Shown: piece by piece, positions 46,376 through 55,719 of the stretch
Layout of the letters: every line of letters starts with the position of its first letter
How positions within the stretch are numbered: the stretch's first letter is position 1
DNA from: Ignavibacteriales bacterium
GTDB lineage: Bacteria; Bacteroidota; Ignavibacteria; Ignavibacteriales; SURF-24
Reading direction: 5' to 3'
NCBI GenBank assembly: GCA_026390815.1
Contig: JAPLFH010000006.1
Span: 1-64,000 of the forward strand
DNA: 64,000 nucleotides
Translations under genes and position numbers: made by a program
The notes under the pieces: model-generated
The model's input: only the letters and a program-made list of their open reading frames with translations
Told to the model about the DNA's origin: nothing
The model's database searches: none

Positions 46376-47767
46376 ATGAAAAAGTTATTAATTTATATTC
46401 CTCTTGTTTTATTATTTCTTGGTCTATCCATTAGTTGTAATAAAATTTCCAATCCTGTAGATCCAGGTACCCCTTTTGTTGAAACCACAACGCTTACAGG
46501 TCAGGTTGTTGATGAAAGTACAGGTTTACCATTGCAAAATGCAGCGGTTGTAGTCCTAAATGGAAAAACAGCAACGGATGCCTTTGTTGATGATAATGGT
46601 TTATTCAGAGTTAATGTTCCATTAGAAAATGGTAAGAAGTTAAATGTAATAGCAGTTAAAGAAGGATATTATCAGGATTCTCTTTCAGTGGATGGCAGTT
46701 CTGGAAAAGAAGTAATACTTGCAAAGCTGTTGCTAAAAAAAGGAAATTCAACTTATGCAGCGATGGGAGCTGCTTCTATAATTTTAAAAACGCAATCTGT
46801 AAGATTTATTGGAGTTAAAGAAAGCGGTTCTAATGAAATAGCACGTGTTACATTTGAAGTTCAGGATTCAACAGGTAGTCCAATTGATTTTAGCCATTCC
46901 TCAATTGTTAGTTTTAGATTTGGCAGCAAACCTAATGGTGGTGAGTATCTTTCTACCGGATATGTAAGAACTGATTATTCAGGGAAAGCTACTGTAAGTA
47001 TTGTGAGCGGAACTAAAGCAGGCTCAATTCAATTGGTAGCAGAAATTGTTCTTGGTTCTAAAAAAGTTGTTTCCAAGCCTGTAAATATTGCCATACATGG
47101 TGGTTTACCAAACGAGGCTCATTTTTCAGTTGCACCTCAGTTTGTAAATATTCCAGGATTGATAAGATATGGAGATAAAGATGTTATTACAGCTTATGTT
47201 GGTGATAAGTATGGTAATCCTGTAAAAAAAGGAACAGTAGTTTATTTTACAACAACCGGTGGATATGTGGAAGGTTCCGGAGCAACAGATAGTTTAGGTA
47301 TAGCCAGTGTTATTTTATTATCAGCTAAACCAGAACCTGTTCATCCAACGTTAGGACCAGGTTTTGCAATAGTTACTGCTCAAACTGCAGATGAAAACCT
47401 TAATACAATTTCAACTACTGCAACTGTACTTTTTTCTGGCTCACCGCTTTTTATAGAAGTAACTCCATCTACTTTCGATATTCCAAATAGAGGTTCAGAA
47501 GAATTTAGCTATATAATAAAAGATTTATACAATAATCCGATGTCCTTTGGACAAACTATTTCTGTAACTGCAGAAGGTGAAGGTATTAAAACAACTGGGG
47601 AAGTTGACTTAAATTTTCCGGATACTCAAAGTCCTTCCTGGACGCAATTTGCATTTGCGATTGCAGATGCTGATACAAGTAATAAAGCGAGAAAAGTTAT
47701 AGTTACAATTAGAACTGACGGTCCAAATGGATCGACCAAGAGATCATTCAGTGGAATAGTTAATTGA
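46376..47767 (+). CDS. Lipoprotein with carboxypeptidase-like and Ig-like domains
   Basis: About 463 residues. A lipoprotein signal (SISC) precedes a carboxypeptidase-regulatory-like domain (TLTGQVVDESTGLPLQNAAV onward, residues ~45-110). Further segments resemble bacterial Ig-like (Big_1/invasin) domains, with YGNPVKKGTVVYFTTTGGYV and later LYNNPMSFGQTISVTAEGEG as the pattern. GAGGA lies 6 nt before ATG 46376. It is probably an outer-surface lipoprotein. A strong terminator follows. Confidence 0.8.
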   Translation: MKKLLIYIPLVLLFLGLSISCNKISNPVDPGTPFVETTTLTGQVVDESTGLPLQNAAVVVLNGKTATDAFVDDNGLFRVNVPLENGKKLNVIAVKEGYYQDSLSVDGSSGKEVILAKLLLKKGNSTYAAMGAASIILKTQSVRFIGVKESGSNEIARVTFEVQDSTGSPIDFSHSSIVSFRFGSKPNGGEYLSTGYVRTDYSGKATVSIVSGTKAGSIQLVAEIVLGSKKVVSKPVNIAIHGGLPNEAHFSVAPQFVNIPGLIRYGDKDVITAYVGDKYGNPVKKGTVVYFTTTGGYVEGSGATDSLGIASVILLSAKPEPVHPTLGPGFAIVTAQTADENLNTISTTATVLFSGSPLFIEVTPSTFDIPNRGSEEFSYIIKDLYNNPMSFGQTISVTAEGEGIKTTGEVDLNFPDTQSPSWTQFAFAIADADTSNKARKVIVTIRTDGPNGSTKRSFSGIVN

Positions 47768-47794
47768 TGACAAACATTATTTTAGGATGAATTT

Positions 47795-47822
47795 AGCCGC
47801 ACCAATTATGTGCGGCTTTTTT
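47795..47822 (+). terminator. Intrinsic terminator after the Ig-like lipoprotein
   Basis: AGCCGCAC (47795-47802) pairs with GTGCGGCT (47810-47817) in 8 perfect base pairs with loop CAATTAT, and six T follow (47817-47822). It lies 28 bp after the stop. Confidence 0.9.
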
Positions 47823-48059
47823 ATAATTGAATTTTAAAATCATATTACCATCCAGCTTAGTCAAAAACTAACCTATTTGCAATTTGAAAATCCCATACTG
47901 AACAAGGAATATTGAACGCTGAAGTTATTCCTAAACCGGATGAGTCTGAACCAAGTATTAAAGAATCGGTGAATCTACCAAACGGGGAATTTCAATTCTG
48001 CAATTTTAAAATATTTATTGCCGAATACTTTTACCATTTTATACTTGTATGATGGTAGA
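47823..48059. other. Intergenic stretch with repeat remnants
   Basis: No gene is seen. Around 47962-47990 are GAATCGGTGAAT and AAACGGGGAAT, degenerate pieces of the dispersed repeat found at 33.3 and 35.3 kb. The stretch before it (AAGGAATATTGAACGC) looks like other low-information intergenic sequence. Confidence 0.4.
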
Positions 48060-48112
48060 GTTTGTTGCAGAAACCAGTTATCTCATTCAGGATAAAAAGT
48101 TCTGCAACAGAC
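48060..48112. repeat. 13-bp inverted repeat (stem-loop) in intergenic space
   Basis: GTTTGTTGCAGAA (48060-48072) pairs with TTCTGCAACAGAC (48100-48112), 12 of 13 positions with one wobble; the loop is 27 nt. A 54-codon frame passes through it, but I do not believe it is coding. It may be a mobile repeat of the REP type or a transcript-end structure. Confidence 0.5.
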
Positions 48113-48196
48113 TAAACAGACGGGAAAAATTTATCAACAAATTAAGTAATTCCTTTTCTAATTTTTACAATGCCCGCTTAAGTACTTCCTATTGCA

Positions 48197-48229
48197 AAAT
48201 AAAAAACCCAGCATAGCTGTGCTGGGTTT
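48197..48229 (-). terminator. Terminator of the Ig-repeat lipoprotein
   Basis: AAACCCAGCA (48204-48213) pairs with TGCTGGGTTT (48220-48229), 10 perfect base pairs with a 6-nt loop. On the minus strand it is followed by TTTTTTATTTT. It lies 25 bp beyond the stop of the minus-strand gene. Confidence 0.9.
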
Positions 48230-48253
48230 GATAAATTCGATTGATAATAATAT

Positions 48254-51200
48254 CTACTTAATGATTGTAAAAGGTTTACTCTTTACCGAGAATATACCAT
48301 CAGAGTCAGTTACTTTTATAACCACTTTACCAGATAAGTTTTGATTATTCATCCATTGATATTTGTTTATCTGTTTCCATTTGCTGGTAACATTATCCGC
48401 AATTTTCAGCCAGCTTTTTCCATTGTCTAAAGAATACTCCAGCTTAACTGAATTTATTTTATCAGAACTAATCCATGAAATTGTTGGATTTGATCCAGCC
48501 GATACTTTCTGACTATTATCACCCGGAGATAATAATCTTATTCCAGGTTTCGGAATATTCAAATAGAAATAAGAATCGCTCATATCGCTGAAATTAGGAT
48601 CACCTGGATCTTCTATTTTAATCCTTGCTAAAGATGAAACAACGCTTAAAGGTGGAATTTCCCACCTATAAGCTCCGGTTGATAGGATTGGAGAAGATGT
48701 TATGGGAAGCCAATTACCGCCATTATCTATTGAAAGAGAAATTACAACGCTTGAAATACCAGCAGAAACCCAGGTAATGTTTGCTGTTCCATTTTCAGTT
48801 ATATTGTTAATAATTTCATCTCCACCATTTGGGGATATTAATCTTAATAACTTAGTCTGTGGATGAATGGAGAATAGTCCGTCGGATACATCAGAGTAAT
48901 CTCCCCTGGTATTACTAACTCTTATTTTGCACAAGTCTGATCTGAAACGAATACTACCTGGAATTTGCCAATTATAAATTCCATTGCTTACAGTGCTATT
49001 AGTAATATCAATCCAATCGTATCCATTGTTCAAAGTATATTCTATTTTAACGCTGTCAATTTTTGTTGAGATCCATTTTATTTCACTATTAGTTCCAGTC
49101 AGCCAATTCTCACCGCCATTTGGTGTAATAACAGTTATTTGAGGCGCTTCCGCTACAATAAAAGTTCCATCGCTTTCATCTATTGGAGAACTAAGTTCGC
49201 TATCGCTTATCTTTATTTTATAAAACTTGGATGCAAGAGTGAAACTTGCTTCGTACTCTCCATCACTTGGCGTTTTCTTTACAACTGGTTGCCAGGTTAA
49301 CCCATTATCAACCGAGGATTCAATTAAAACATTTTCAACACCGATAGATACCCATTTTATTGTATCAATTTTTCCGGCTGTCCAAACTTCACCACCATTA
49401 GGTTTCAATACTTTTATCATTGGTACTGGTTTTATTTTGAAAGTAGCATTGCTTTCATCAGAAGGTTGTCCATCTATTGCATCACTAATTCTTACTTTGC
49501 ATTGTGTTGAAGTAATGTTTGGAACATTCCATTCATATGCACCGGTACTTTTAACATTACCAACAATTGTATTCCATTCCAACCCATTATTTGTAGTGTA
49601 TTCAATTTTTACATTATTAATACCGGATGCTGACCATGTAATAACTTGCCCAGTTCCCGCTTGCCATTGTTCACCACCATTAGGGCTAGTCAGTTCAATT
49701 CCTTGAACTATTTGGTTATAAATAATAAAATTATTGTTTGAAATATCGAACGGAACACCATCATCAGAATCACTTATTCTTACACGGCATAAGCTTGAGT
49801 TTATATCCGGAATATTAGCCCACTCAAAAACTCCATCACTTGGTGTGCTTTCAGAAATTACTGACCAGGTAGCTCCGTTATTTATTGTATACTCAATTTT
49901 AACATTAGCAATATTAGTTGATGTCCAAGTGATATTATTGGAAGTTCCTGTTAAGAAACTTTCTCCACCATTAGGCGTAAGAACTGTAATTTCCGGTTCG
50001 GGAGAAATAGAGAAGAATGCATTGCTTTCATCCATTGGTGAACCATCAACAACATCACTTATTTTAACTTTGCAATTTGTAGAAGCAAAATTTGGTATTT
50101 GCGACCAGTTATAAAAACCATCGCTTGGTGTGTTTTCAGCAATTGCATTCCAATTTACACCGTTGTTAGTTGTATATTCAATCTTAACAGCAGTTACACC
50201 GGAGCTATTCCATTTTATTAACTGGCTTGTTCCAGCTTCCCATATTTCGCTTCCATTTGGAGATGTAACAACAATATCCTGTGGTATTTGATCGTAAATA
50301 ACAAACGATTGGTCCGACTCATCAGCGGGATTGCCGTCTACTGCATTACTAACTCTAATTTTGCATAAAGCAGAATTGATTACAGGAATGCTGTTCCATA
50401 AGTATAAACCATTATTCGGTGTACTTTCTGAAATCGTATTCCACGTTGCTCCATTATTAGAACTAAATTCTATTTTAACATCTTTTATGCTGGAACTAAT
50501 TGTTGTTTTATGTAGAAGGTTTGCATTTGCTATATCCTCAAAACTAACCTTCAAATCTTTTATGCTTTTGAATGTTTTAATTCCTTCTTTAAGATTAGTT
50601 TTTTTAATTGCGCCATTTGGAACATTCCCACCACCTGCTGAAGTCCATTTAATATAATTACTTGAACCTGATAGCCAGTATTCTCCGCCATTTGGGGATA
50701 TAACAACAATGTTAGGTTGAGGTGTAATTGTAAAAACAGTGTCGCTTTCTGCGCTTGGGTATCCATCAACTGCATCAGAAATTCTTACTTTTGCATTTGT
50801 TGAATTGGTTATAGGTACCGGGTTCCAAATATAAAAACCATTGCTTGGAGTGCTGGCAGCAATTGTTGCCCATTCAACTCCGTTGTTTGTTGTATATTCA
50901 ATTTTAACATCAGATACTTGCTGGCTGTACCACGTAATTATCTGGCTTGAATTACTTGACCAGATCTCATTACCAATCGGACTGGTAACTTTTAATGTTT
51001 GTGCTAAAGTGATTGTAAAAGATGAATTACTTACATCAAAAAGAGTGTCTGAACCAGTATCACTTATTTTTAACAAGCACGCTATGGAGGGGAAGTTTGG
51101 AATTGGAGACCATTCAAATTTTCCACTATCTGCAACAGTGCCGGCTGTTATGATATTCCAAGTTGAGCCATTATTAGTAGAGAATTCTATTTTAACATTG

Positions 51201-51673
51201 CTTATCCCGGTTGATGTCCATTTAACATCAAACATTTTACCAACAAAAAGAACTTCACCGCCATTGGGATTTAGAAGTGCTAAACTCTTTTTGTTTGTTT
51301 CAACAATTTTGAATAAGTCATCGCTTTCATCAGTTAATTTCAATGTATCTAACGTAGTTATTTTTATTTTGCATTGTTCTGATTTTGTGTTTGGAATCGG
51401 GGACCAGGTAAAACTGCCATCATTACTTGTAGAACTTGTTAAAGTAAGCCATGTGGATCCGTTATTTAGCGTATATTCAATCTTAAGGCTTGATGCAGTA
51501 TTGCTTGACCAGGTAATAACCTGGCTTGTACCTACCATAAAGTTCTCACCACCGTTCGGTGAAGTAATCTTCAATGTCGTTTCAGTTGGAGTTTCCGGTT
51601 CTGTTGTTGATTTGCAGGTAAGTCCAATAAGTACAATTAATGCAATCATCGAAAAGTATAATAAGCGCTTCAT
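48254..51673 (-). CDS. Large lipoprotein with 11 Kre9/KNH-like Ig repeats
   Basis: 1139 residues. A lipoprotein signal ends at IGLTC (Cys about 20). Eleven repeats of about 90-95 residues follow. Each opens with a version of ITSPNGGE and a TW box, then VKIEYTTNNG..W and a closing CKVRISD...DES. This is the Ser-Thr-rich GPI-anchored (Kre9/KNH) type of domain common in Bacteroidota surface proteins. Repeat 4 has about 48 extra residues (GGNVPNGAIKKTNLKEGIKT onward) not found in the others. There is no T9SS domain; the lipid anchor probably holds it at the outer membrane. The function is unknown, possibly adhesion. Confidence 0.87.
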   Translation of the reverse strand: MKRLLYFSMIALIVLIGLTCKSTTEPETPTETTLKITSPNGGENFMVGTSQVITWSSNTASSLKIEYTLNNGSTWLTLTSSTSNDGSFTWSPIPNTKSEQCKIKITTLDTLKLTDESDDLFKIVETNKKSLALLNPNGGEVLFVGKMFDVKWTSTGISNVKIEFSTNNGSTWNIITAGTVADSGKFEWSPIPNFPSIACLLKISDTGSDTLFDVSNSSFTITLAQTLKVTSPIGNEIWSSNSSQIITWYSQQVSDVKIEYTTNNGVEWATIAASTPSNGFYIWNPVPITNSTNAKVRISDAVDGYPSAESDTVFTITPQPNIVVISPNGGEYWLSGSSNYIKWTSAGGGNVPNGAIKKTNLKEGIKTFKSIKDLKVSFEDIANANLLHKTTISSSIKDVKIEFSSNNGATWNTISESTPNNGLYLWNSIPVINSALCKIRVSNAVDGNPADESDQSFVIYDQIPQDIVVTSPNGSEIWEAGTSQLIKWNSSGVTAVKIEYTTNNGVNWNAIAENTPSDGFYNWSQIPNFASTNCKVKISDVVDGSPMDESNAFFSISPEPEITVLTPNGGESFLTGTSNNITWTSTNIANVKIEYTINNGATWSVISESTPSDGVFEWANIPDINSSLCRVRISDSDDGVPFDISNNNFIIYNQIVQGIELTSPNGGEQWQAGTGQVITWSASGINNVKIEYTTNNGLEWNTIVGNVKSTGAYEWNVPNITSTQCKVRISDAIDGQPSDESNATFKIKPVPMIKVLKPNGGEVWTAGKIDTIKWVSIGVENVLIESSVDNGLTWQPVVKKTPSDGEYEASFTLASKFYKIKISDSELSSPIDESDGTFIVAEAPQITVITPNGGENWLTGTNSEIKWISTKIDSVKIEYTLNNGYDWIDITNSTVSNGIYNWQIPGSIRFRSDLCKIRVSNTRGDYSDVSDGLFSIHPQTKLLRLISPNGGDEIINNITENGTANITWVSAGISSVVISLSIDNGGNWLPITSSPILSTGAYRWEIPPLSVVSSLARIKIEDPGDPNFSDMSDSYFYLNIPKPGIRLLSPGDNSQKVSAGSNPTISWISSDKINSVKLEYSLDNGKSWLKIADNVTSKWKQINKYQWMNNQNLSGKVVIKVTDSDGIFSVKSKPFTIIK

Positions 51674-51998
51674 AATTTCCTCTATGAAATTATTTTTGTA
51701 AAATTAAGATAGCTATTTATTGCCGGTATTATCGAACATTTCGTTTTTTAGTTAAACTGAAATAAAATGTTCTGATCAATAAAAAAAAATACTACGATAG
51801 ATAAAATATTACCACAAAATTCTATAGCTGAATATAGTATATTTTAAGAAAATTAACATTAGAAATTAGTTGTGGTTTGAACTTGAAATAGGTTCGGTTT
51901 AGTATTGTGGAAAGTAATTAACCTGGATTGAAATAAATCCAATCAATATTTTTATAATGTGAATATTAATCTAATACTTTCATTATAAGTTTTTTATT
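51674..51998. other. AT-rich intergenic stretch
   Basis: Divergent space between the minus-strand lipoprotein and the creatininase gene. It is AT-rich with no open frame of note. Only the promoter at its right end is recognisable. Confidence 0.5.
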
Positions 51999-52029
51999 TT
52001 GATTTACAAATCTCCACTTCTTAACTTTG
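51999..52029 (+). promoter_or_regulatory. Bacteroidota-type promoter for the creatininase gene
   Basis: TTG at 51999-52001 and TAACTTTG at 52022-52029, separated by 20 nt, match TTG-N~20-TAnnTTTG exactly. The start codon is at 52064, giving a leader of about 28 nt. Confidence 0.6.
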
Positions 52030-52063
52030 ACATAAATATTAACAACTTTGTGAGATACATTAA

Positions 52064-52972
52064 ATGAAAACGATTTTTATTGCAAGTCTCTTTATTGGTG
52101 TTTCAATTTTCATAATTTCCAATAAAATCATTGCACAGGAAGAAGTAAAAGATGATCTGGTATTTAAATATGAGGAGCTAACTTCACCTGATTTTAAGGA
52201 TGCGGTAACTAAATCTGAAGGTACAGTTATTATTCCATTTGGGATTTTAGAGAAGCATGGACCACATCTTCCACTTGGCACTGATTTGTTAGATGCAAGA
52301 GAGCTTTCCATAAGAGCAGTCAATAGTGAATACTCAATAATTTTTCCACAATATTATTTTGGACAAATCTTTGAGGCTAAACATCAACCAGGAACAATTG
52401 CATACAGCAGTAAAATAATATGGGATCTGCTTCAGGAAACCTGCTCTGAACTTTCCCGGAATGGATTAAAGAAAATAATTATTGTGAACGGACATGGTGG
52501 TAATAATAATTTTCTGAAATATTTTTGCCAGGCTCAGTTAGAGAGTAGGAAGGATTATGCCGTTTATTTATACACGCCAACTAACGATCCTGTAGTTGAA
52601 AAAAAAATTGCAGAGATGCGTAAAACTACGGGGGATAATCATGCAGGTGAAACGGAAACAGCTACAATGTTAGCGAATAGACCGGACTTAGTTCAACTTG
52701 ATAAATCTAATAGTCAGAGTGGTGAAGATCAAAATCGTTTAGGTGATTTCAAAGATGGGTTTACCGGGATATGGTGGTATGCAAAATATCCAAATCATTA
52801 TGCCGGCGATGGAAGTAAAGCTACTAAGGAATTGGGTGAATTTATATTAAATACCAGTGTGGTTCAACTAACAAAATTTATTAAACAAGTAAAGCAGGAT
52901 ACAAAAGCATTAGAGTTGCAGAAAGAATTCTTTAATGAAACTGAAAATCCGCTGAAGACAAAAGATAAATAG
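52064..52972 (+). CDS. Secreted creatininase-family amidohydrolase
   Basis: 302 residues with a signal peptide (cleaved near IIAQ). The family metal motifs are present: FGILEKHGPHLPLGTD, HQPGT, VNGHGGN and the later HAGETETA. The creatininase family covers creatinine amidohydrolase and relatives such as MftE and FAPy deformylase, which are cytoplasmic in most cases. Export makes this member unusual, and its substrate is unknown. Confidence 0.87.
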   Translation: MKTIFIASLFIGVSIFIISNKIIAQEEVKDDLVFKYEELTSPDFKDAVTKSEGTVIIPFGILEKHGPHLPLGTDLLDARELSIRAVNSEYSIIFPQYYFGQIFEAKHQPGTIAYSSKIIWDLLQETCSELSRNGLKKIIIVNGHGGNNNFLKYFCQAQLESRKDYAVYLYTPTNDPVVEKKIAEMRKTTGDNHAGETETATMLANRPDLVQLDKSNSQSGEDQNRLGDFKDGFTGIWWYAKYPNHYAGDGSKATKELGEFILNTSVVQLTKFIKQVKQDTKALELQKEFFNETENPLKTKDK

Positions 52973-53033
52973 TTTGTTTATTCATTCTAATTAAACATTA
53001 GCACTTTACAGTTGAAGTGCTGTAGCGTGTTAA

Positions 53034-53064
53034 TTGACAAACTGTTAATGTATCTGTATATTTG
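53034..53064 (+). promoter_or_regulatory. Promoter of the initiator tRNA gene
   Basis: TTG at 53034-53036 and TATATTTG at 53057-53064, separated by 20 nt, match the Bacteroidota consensus. The tRNA begins 15 nt after the second box. A stem-loop (53000-53006 with 53015-53021) lies just upstream and might end the creatininase transcript. Confidence 0.65.
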
Positions 53065-53079
53065 TACCACAAAATACAT

Positions 53080-53152
<73 letters not shown>

Positions 53153-53169
53153 CAAAGAAAAAACTTAAG

Positions 53170-53202
53170 TCCTTGTAACTGAAATGGTTGCAAGGATTTT
53201 TT
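53170..53202 (+). terminator. Intrinsic terminator of the tRNA gene
   Basis: TCCTTGTAAC (53170-53179) pairs with GTTGCAAGGA (53187-53196) in 10 bp with one wobble and a 7-nt loop; six T follow at 53197-53202, then GTTTTTT. Confidence 0.9.
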
Positions 53203-53209
53203 GTTTTTT

Positions 53210-53566
53210 ACATACACATTAAATGCAAAACCGTTGATTTTATTGCCTGGTTTAATGCTTGTATCTATTTAATTATTTACTGGTTAGCTGTAAGAAATAA
53301 TTCTCTTTCTTTTTTGATCAATCGTGAGAGGCAATGAAATAACTAGTGGGTATTATCTTTCATAAGTCTGATTAGGTTCCAATGCTTTATTAGGGGAGAG
53401 GTAATTAGCCTATCTTTTATCATTAGTATCAATATTTAAATTGGTTTGTGTTGGAAATACTTTTAAATAAATAAACTTTATATTTCAGGAGCGAAATGTT
53501 GTCCTCATTGTTACTATGCATTTTAGTCGAAGACTAATTTTATTAGTTTAATTAAGGGAAAGATTT
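53210..53566. other. Intergenic stretch without recognisable features
   Basis: About 350 bp between the tRNA terminator and the next gene. It is AT-rich. I see no gene, no strong hairpin and no clear promoter box. AAGGGAAAG just before 53567 is probably the ribosome site of the next gene. Confidence 0.5.
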
Positions 53567-55657
53567 TTGAATAGAATATTTGCATTTATAATTTTTGTAA
53601 ACATTGTTGGCATTACAAACGCACAATGGGATTGGCAAAATCCATTACCACAGGGAAATTTGCTTAATAGCGTAACATTTATTTCTACAACGACGGGCTG
53701 GGCTGTCGGAAATGAAGGCACTATTATAAAGACGACAAACGGTGGTTCAACATGGACTTCACAATCGAGTGAAACCACAAACCATTTGTGTGGTGTCACT
53801 TTTATTGATGAAATCAATGGGACAGCTGTTGGTTGGAACGGTACAATCATAAAAACTACTGATGGAGGAATAAACTGGAATAAACAAGAAAGTGACCCTA
53901 CGCTCATTGTTTACGGAGTCTCTTTTGTCGATACGGATAATGGGCTTGCAGTTGGTTGGAATGGTATAATTATAAAAACAACAAATGGTGGAAAAACATG
54001 GGAATTACAACATAGTGGGACAACAAATGCTTTATTAAGCGTTTCTTTTATCGACTTGAATAATGGGATTGCTGTCGGTGTTAATGGTACAATTCTAAAA
54101 ACCATAAATGGTGGAAAAACATGGGAACTACAACCAATTGGAACAACAAACAATTTAACTGGAGTCTCATTTACAGATGCAAATAACGGGACATCTGTTG
54201 GTGCTGCTGGTCCAATCCTAAAAACAACTAATGGCGGAACAACATGGACTTCACAATCCAGCGGAACAACAGAATATTTATTTGGAGTCTCTTTTATCGA
54301 TGCAAATAATGGAACAGCTGTTGGTTCTAACGGAACAATCCTAAAAACCATTAATGAAGGAATAACTTGGGATAAACAATTTAGTGGAACTACGCTCGAT
54401 GTTTACGGCGTTTCTTTCACTGATGCAAATAATGGAACTGTCGTCGGTATGAACGGTACTATCATTAGAACTACAAATGGTGGTATAACATGGGAATTAC
54501 AACCAAGTGGAACAATCAATTATCTATATGATATATCTTTTACTGATACAAATAATTGCATAGCAGTTGGCGATAATGGAATAATACTTAAAACTACAGA
54601 CAAAGGAAATCACTGGATAAAACAAATAAGTGGTATGACAAACAAATTACTTGGTGTTTCCTTTACAAATAAAAATGATGGGATCGTCGTTGGTTCCGGA
54701 GGTACAATCCTTAAAACAACAGACGGTGGAATAACTTGGAAACAACAAGAAAGTGGAACTACAAATTATTTGTTTGATGTCAGCTTTAGTGATGTAAATG
54801 ATGGGATAATAGTTGGTTCAAATAGTGTTATTCTTAGAACAACCAATGGAGGTATAACATGGAATAAGCCTTTCATCGATGCAACCATTTCCTTTTATGG
54901 GGTCTCATTTATCTCTCAAAGTGGGAAAAGTGTTGCAACTATTGTTGGTTTGTATGGAGCAATATTCAAAAGTACAAATGGTGGAGTAGACTGGAAATAC
55001 CAATTAAGCGGTACAGGTCGTATTTTGAATAGTGTCTCTTTTACCGATATAAATAACGGGACAGTTGTTGGTCTTAATGGGACAATCTTAAGAACAACTA
55101 ATGGGGGACTAACTTGGATTATGCAAACAAGTGGGACAACAAACGATCTATTTGGAGTCTCCTTTACCGATGCAAATAATGGGACTGCTGTTGGTGATTA
55201 TGGCACAATCTTGAAAACTACAAACGGAGGAACAATCTGGACTTCACAATCAAGTGGAACAGAAGAATATTTGCATAGTGTTTCTTTTAAAGATGCAAGT
55301 AATGGGATAGTTGTAGGTGATCATGGAACAATTCTAAGAACCACAAATGGTGGTGCTACTTTCGTCGGTGAAGAAAATAGCAGCACTAAACCACAAGAGT
55401 TTATACTTGAACAAAATTATCCCAATCCATTCAACCCACTCACAACTATTCGATATCAAATCCCTCATGTAGGATTTGTCTCATTAAAAGTTTATGATGC
55501 ACTGTGCAGAGAAGTGGCTACGTTAGTGAATGAAGAAAAACTAAAGGGATATTATGAAATGGAATTTGATGCTAACAATCTTTCAAGCGGAATTTATTTT
55601 TATCACCTGAGAACAGATGATTTTATCCAAACTAAAAAGATGATATTGTTGAAGTAA
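53567..55657 (+). CDS. T9SS-sorted protein with 14 Ycf48-like repeats
   Basis: 696 residues, apparently starting at TTG 53567 with AAGGGAAAG upstream; the signal peptide is cleaved near NAQW. Fourteen repeats of about 43 residues follow, with the pattern VSFTDANNGTAVGxNGTILKTTNGGTTW, as in Ycf48/HCF136 beta-propellers. The end is a T9SS sorting domain: LEQNYPNPFNPLTTIRY ... KKMILLK. Note CREVATLV in place of GKEVATLV. The repeats differ from those of the 36975 gene, so the two proteins are separate families rather than copies. The ligand is unknown. Confidence 0.87.
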   Translation: MNRIFAFIIFVNIVGITNAQWDWQNPLPQGNLLNSVTFISTTTGWAVGNEGTIIKTTNGGSTWTSQSSETTNHLCGVTFIDEINGTAVGWNGTIIKTTDGGINWNKQESDPTLIVYGVSFVDTDNGLAVGWNGIIIKTTNGGKTWELQHSGTTNALLSVSFIDLNNGIAVGVNGTILKTINGGKTWELQPIGTTNNLTGVSFTDANNGTSVGAAGPILKTTNGGTTWTSQSSGTTEYLFGVSFIDANNGTAVGSNGTILKTINEGITWDKQFSGTTLDVYGVSFTDANNGTVVGMNGTIIRTTNGGITWELQPSGTINYLYDISFTDTNNCIAVGDNGIILKTTDKGNHWIKQISGMTNKLLGVSFTNKNDGIVVGSGGTILKTTDGGITWKQQESGTTNYLFDVSFSDVNDGIIVGSNSVILRTTNGGITWNKPFIDATISFYGVSFISQSGKSVATIVGLYGAIFKSTNGGVDWKYQLSGTGRILNSVSFTDINNGTVVGLNGTILRTTNGGLTWIMQTSGTTNDLFGVSFTDANNGTAVGDYGTILKTTNGGTIWTSQSSGTEEYLHSVSFKDASNGIVVGDHGTILRTTNGGATFVGEENSSTKPQEFILEQNYPNPFNPLTTIRYQIPHVGFVSLKVYDALCREVATLVNEEKLKGYYEMEFDANNLSSGIYFYHLRTDDFIQTKKMILLK

Positions 55658-55719
55658 AGAATGAATAGCCTCCTCCATCGCAGATGTCATTTATAAAAAT
55701 ATTTAACAAACCCCTTGAT

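Noticed and set aside
48053-48217. 54-codon plus-strand frame between two terminators
   Set aside because: It runs through an inverted repeat and a terminator stem, has no ribosome site and no recognisable family; chance is the simpler explanation in AT-rich DNA.
50841-51701. Plus-strand frame of 286 residues opposite the Ig-repeat lipoprotein
   Set aside because: Long shadow frames arise from the tandem repeats on the minus strand; the minus-strand product has a signal peptide and eleven domain repeats.
53000-53021. 7-bp hairpin after the creatininase gene
   Set aside because: No T tract follows; it may end the transcript but is mentioned only with the tRNA promoter.
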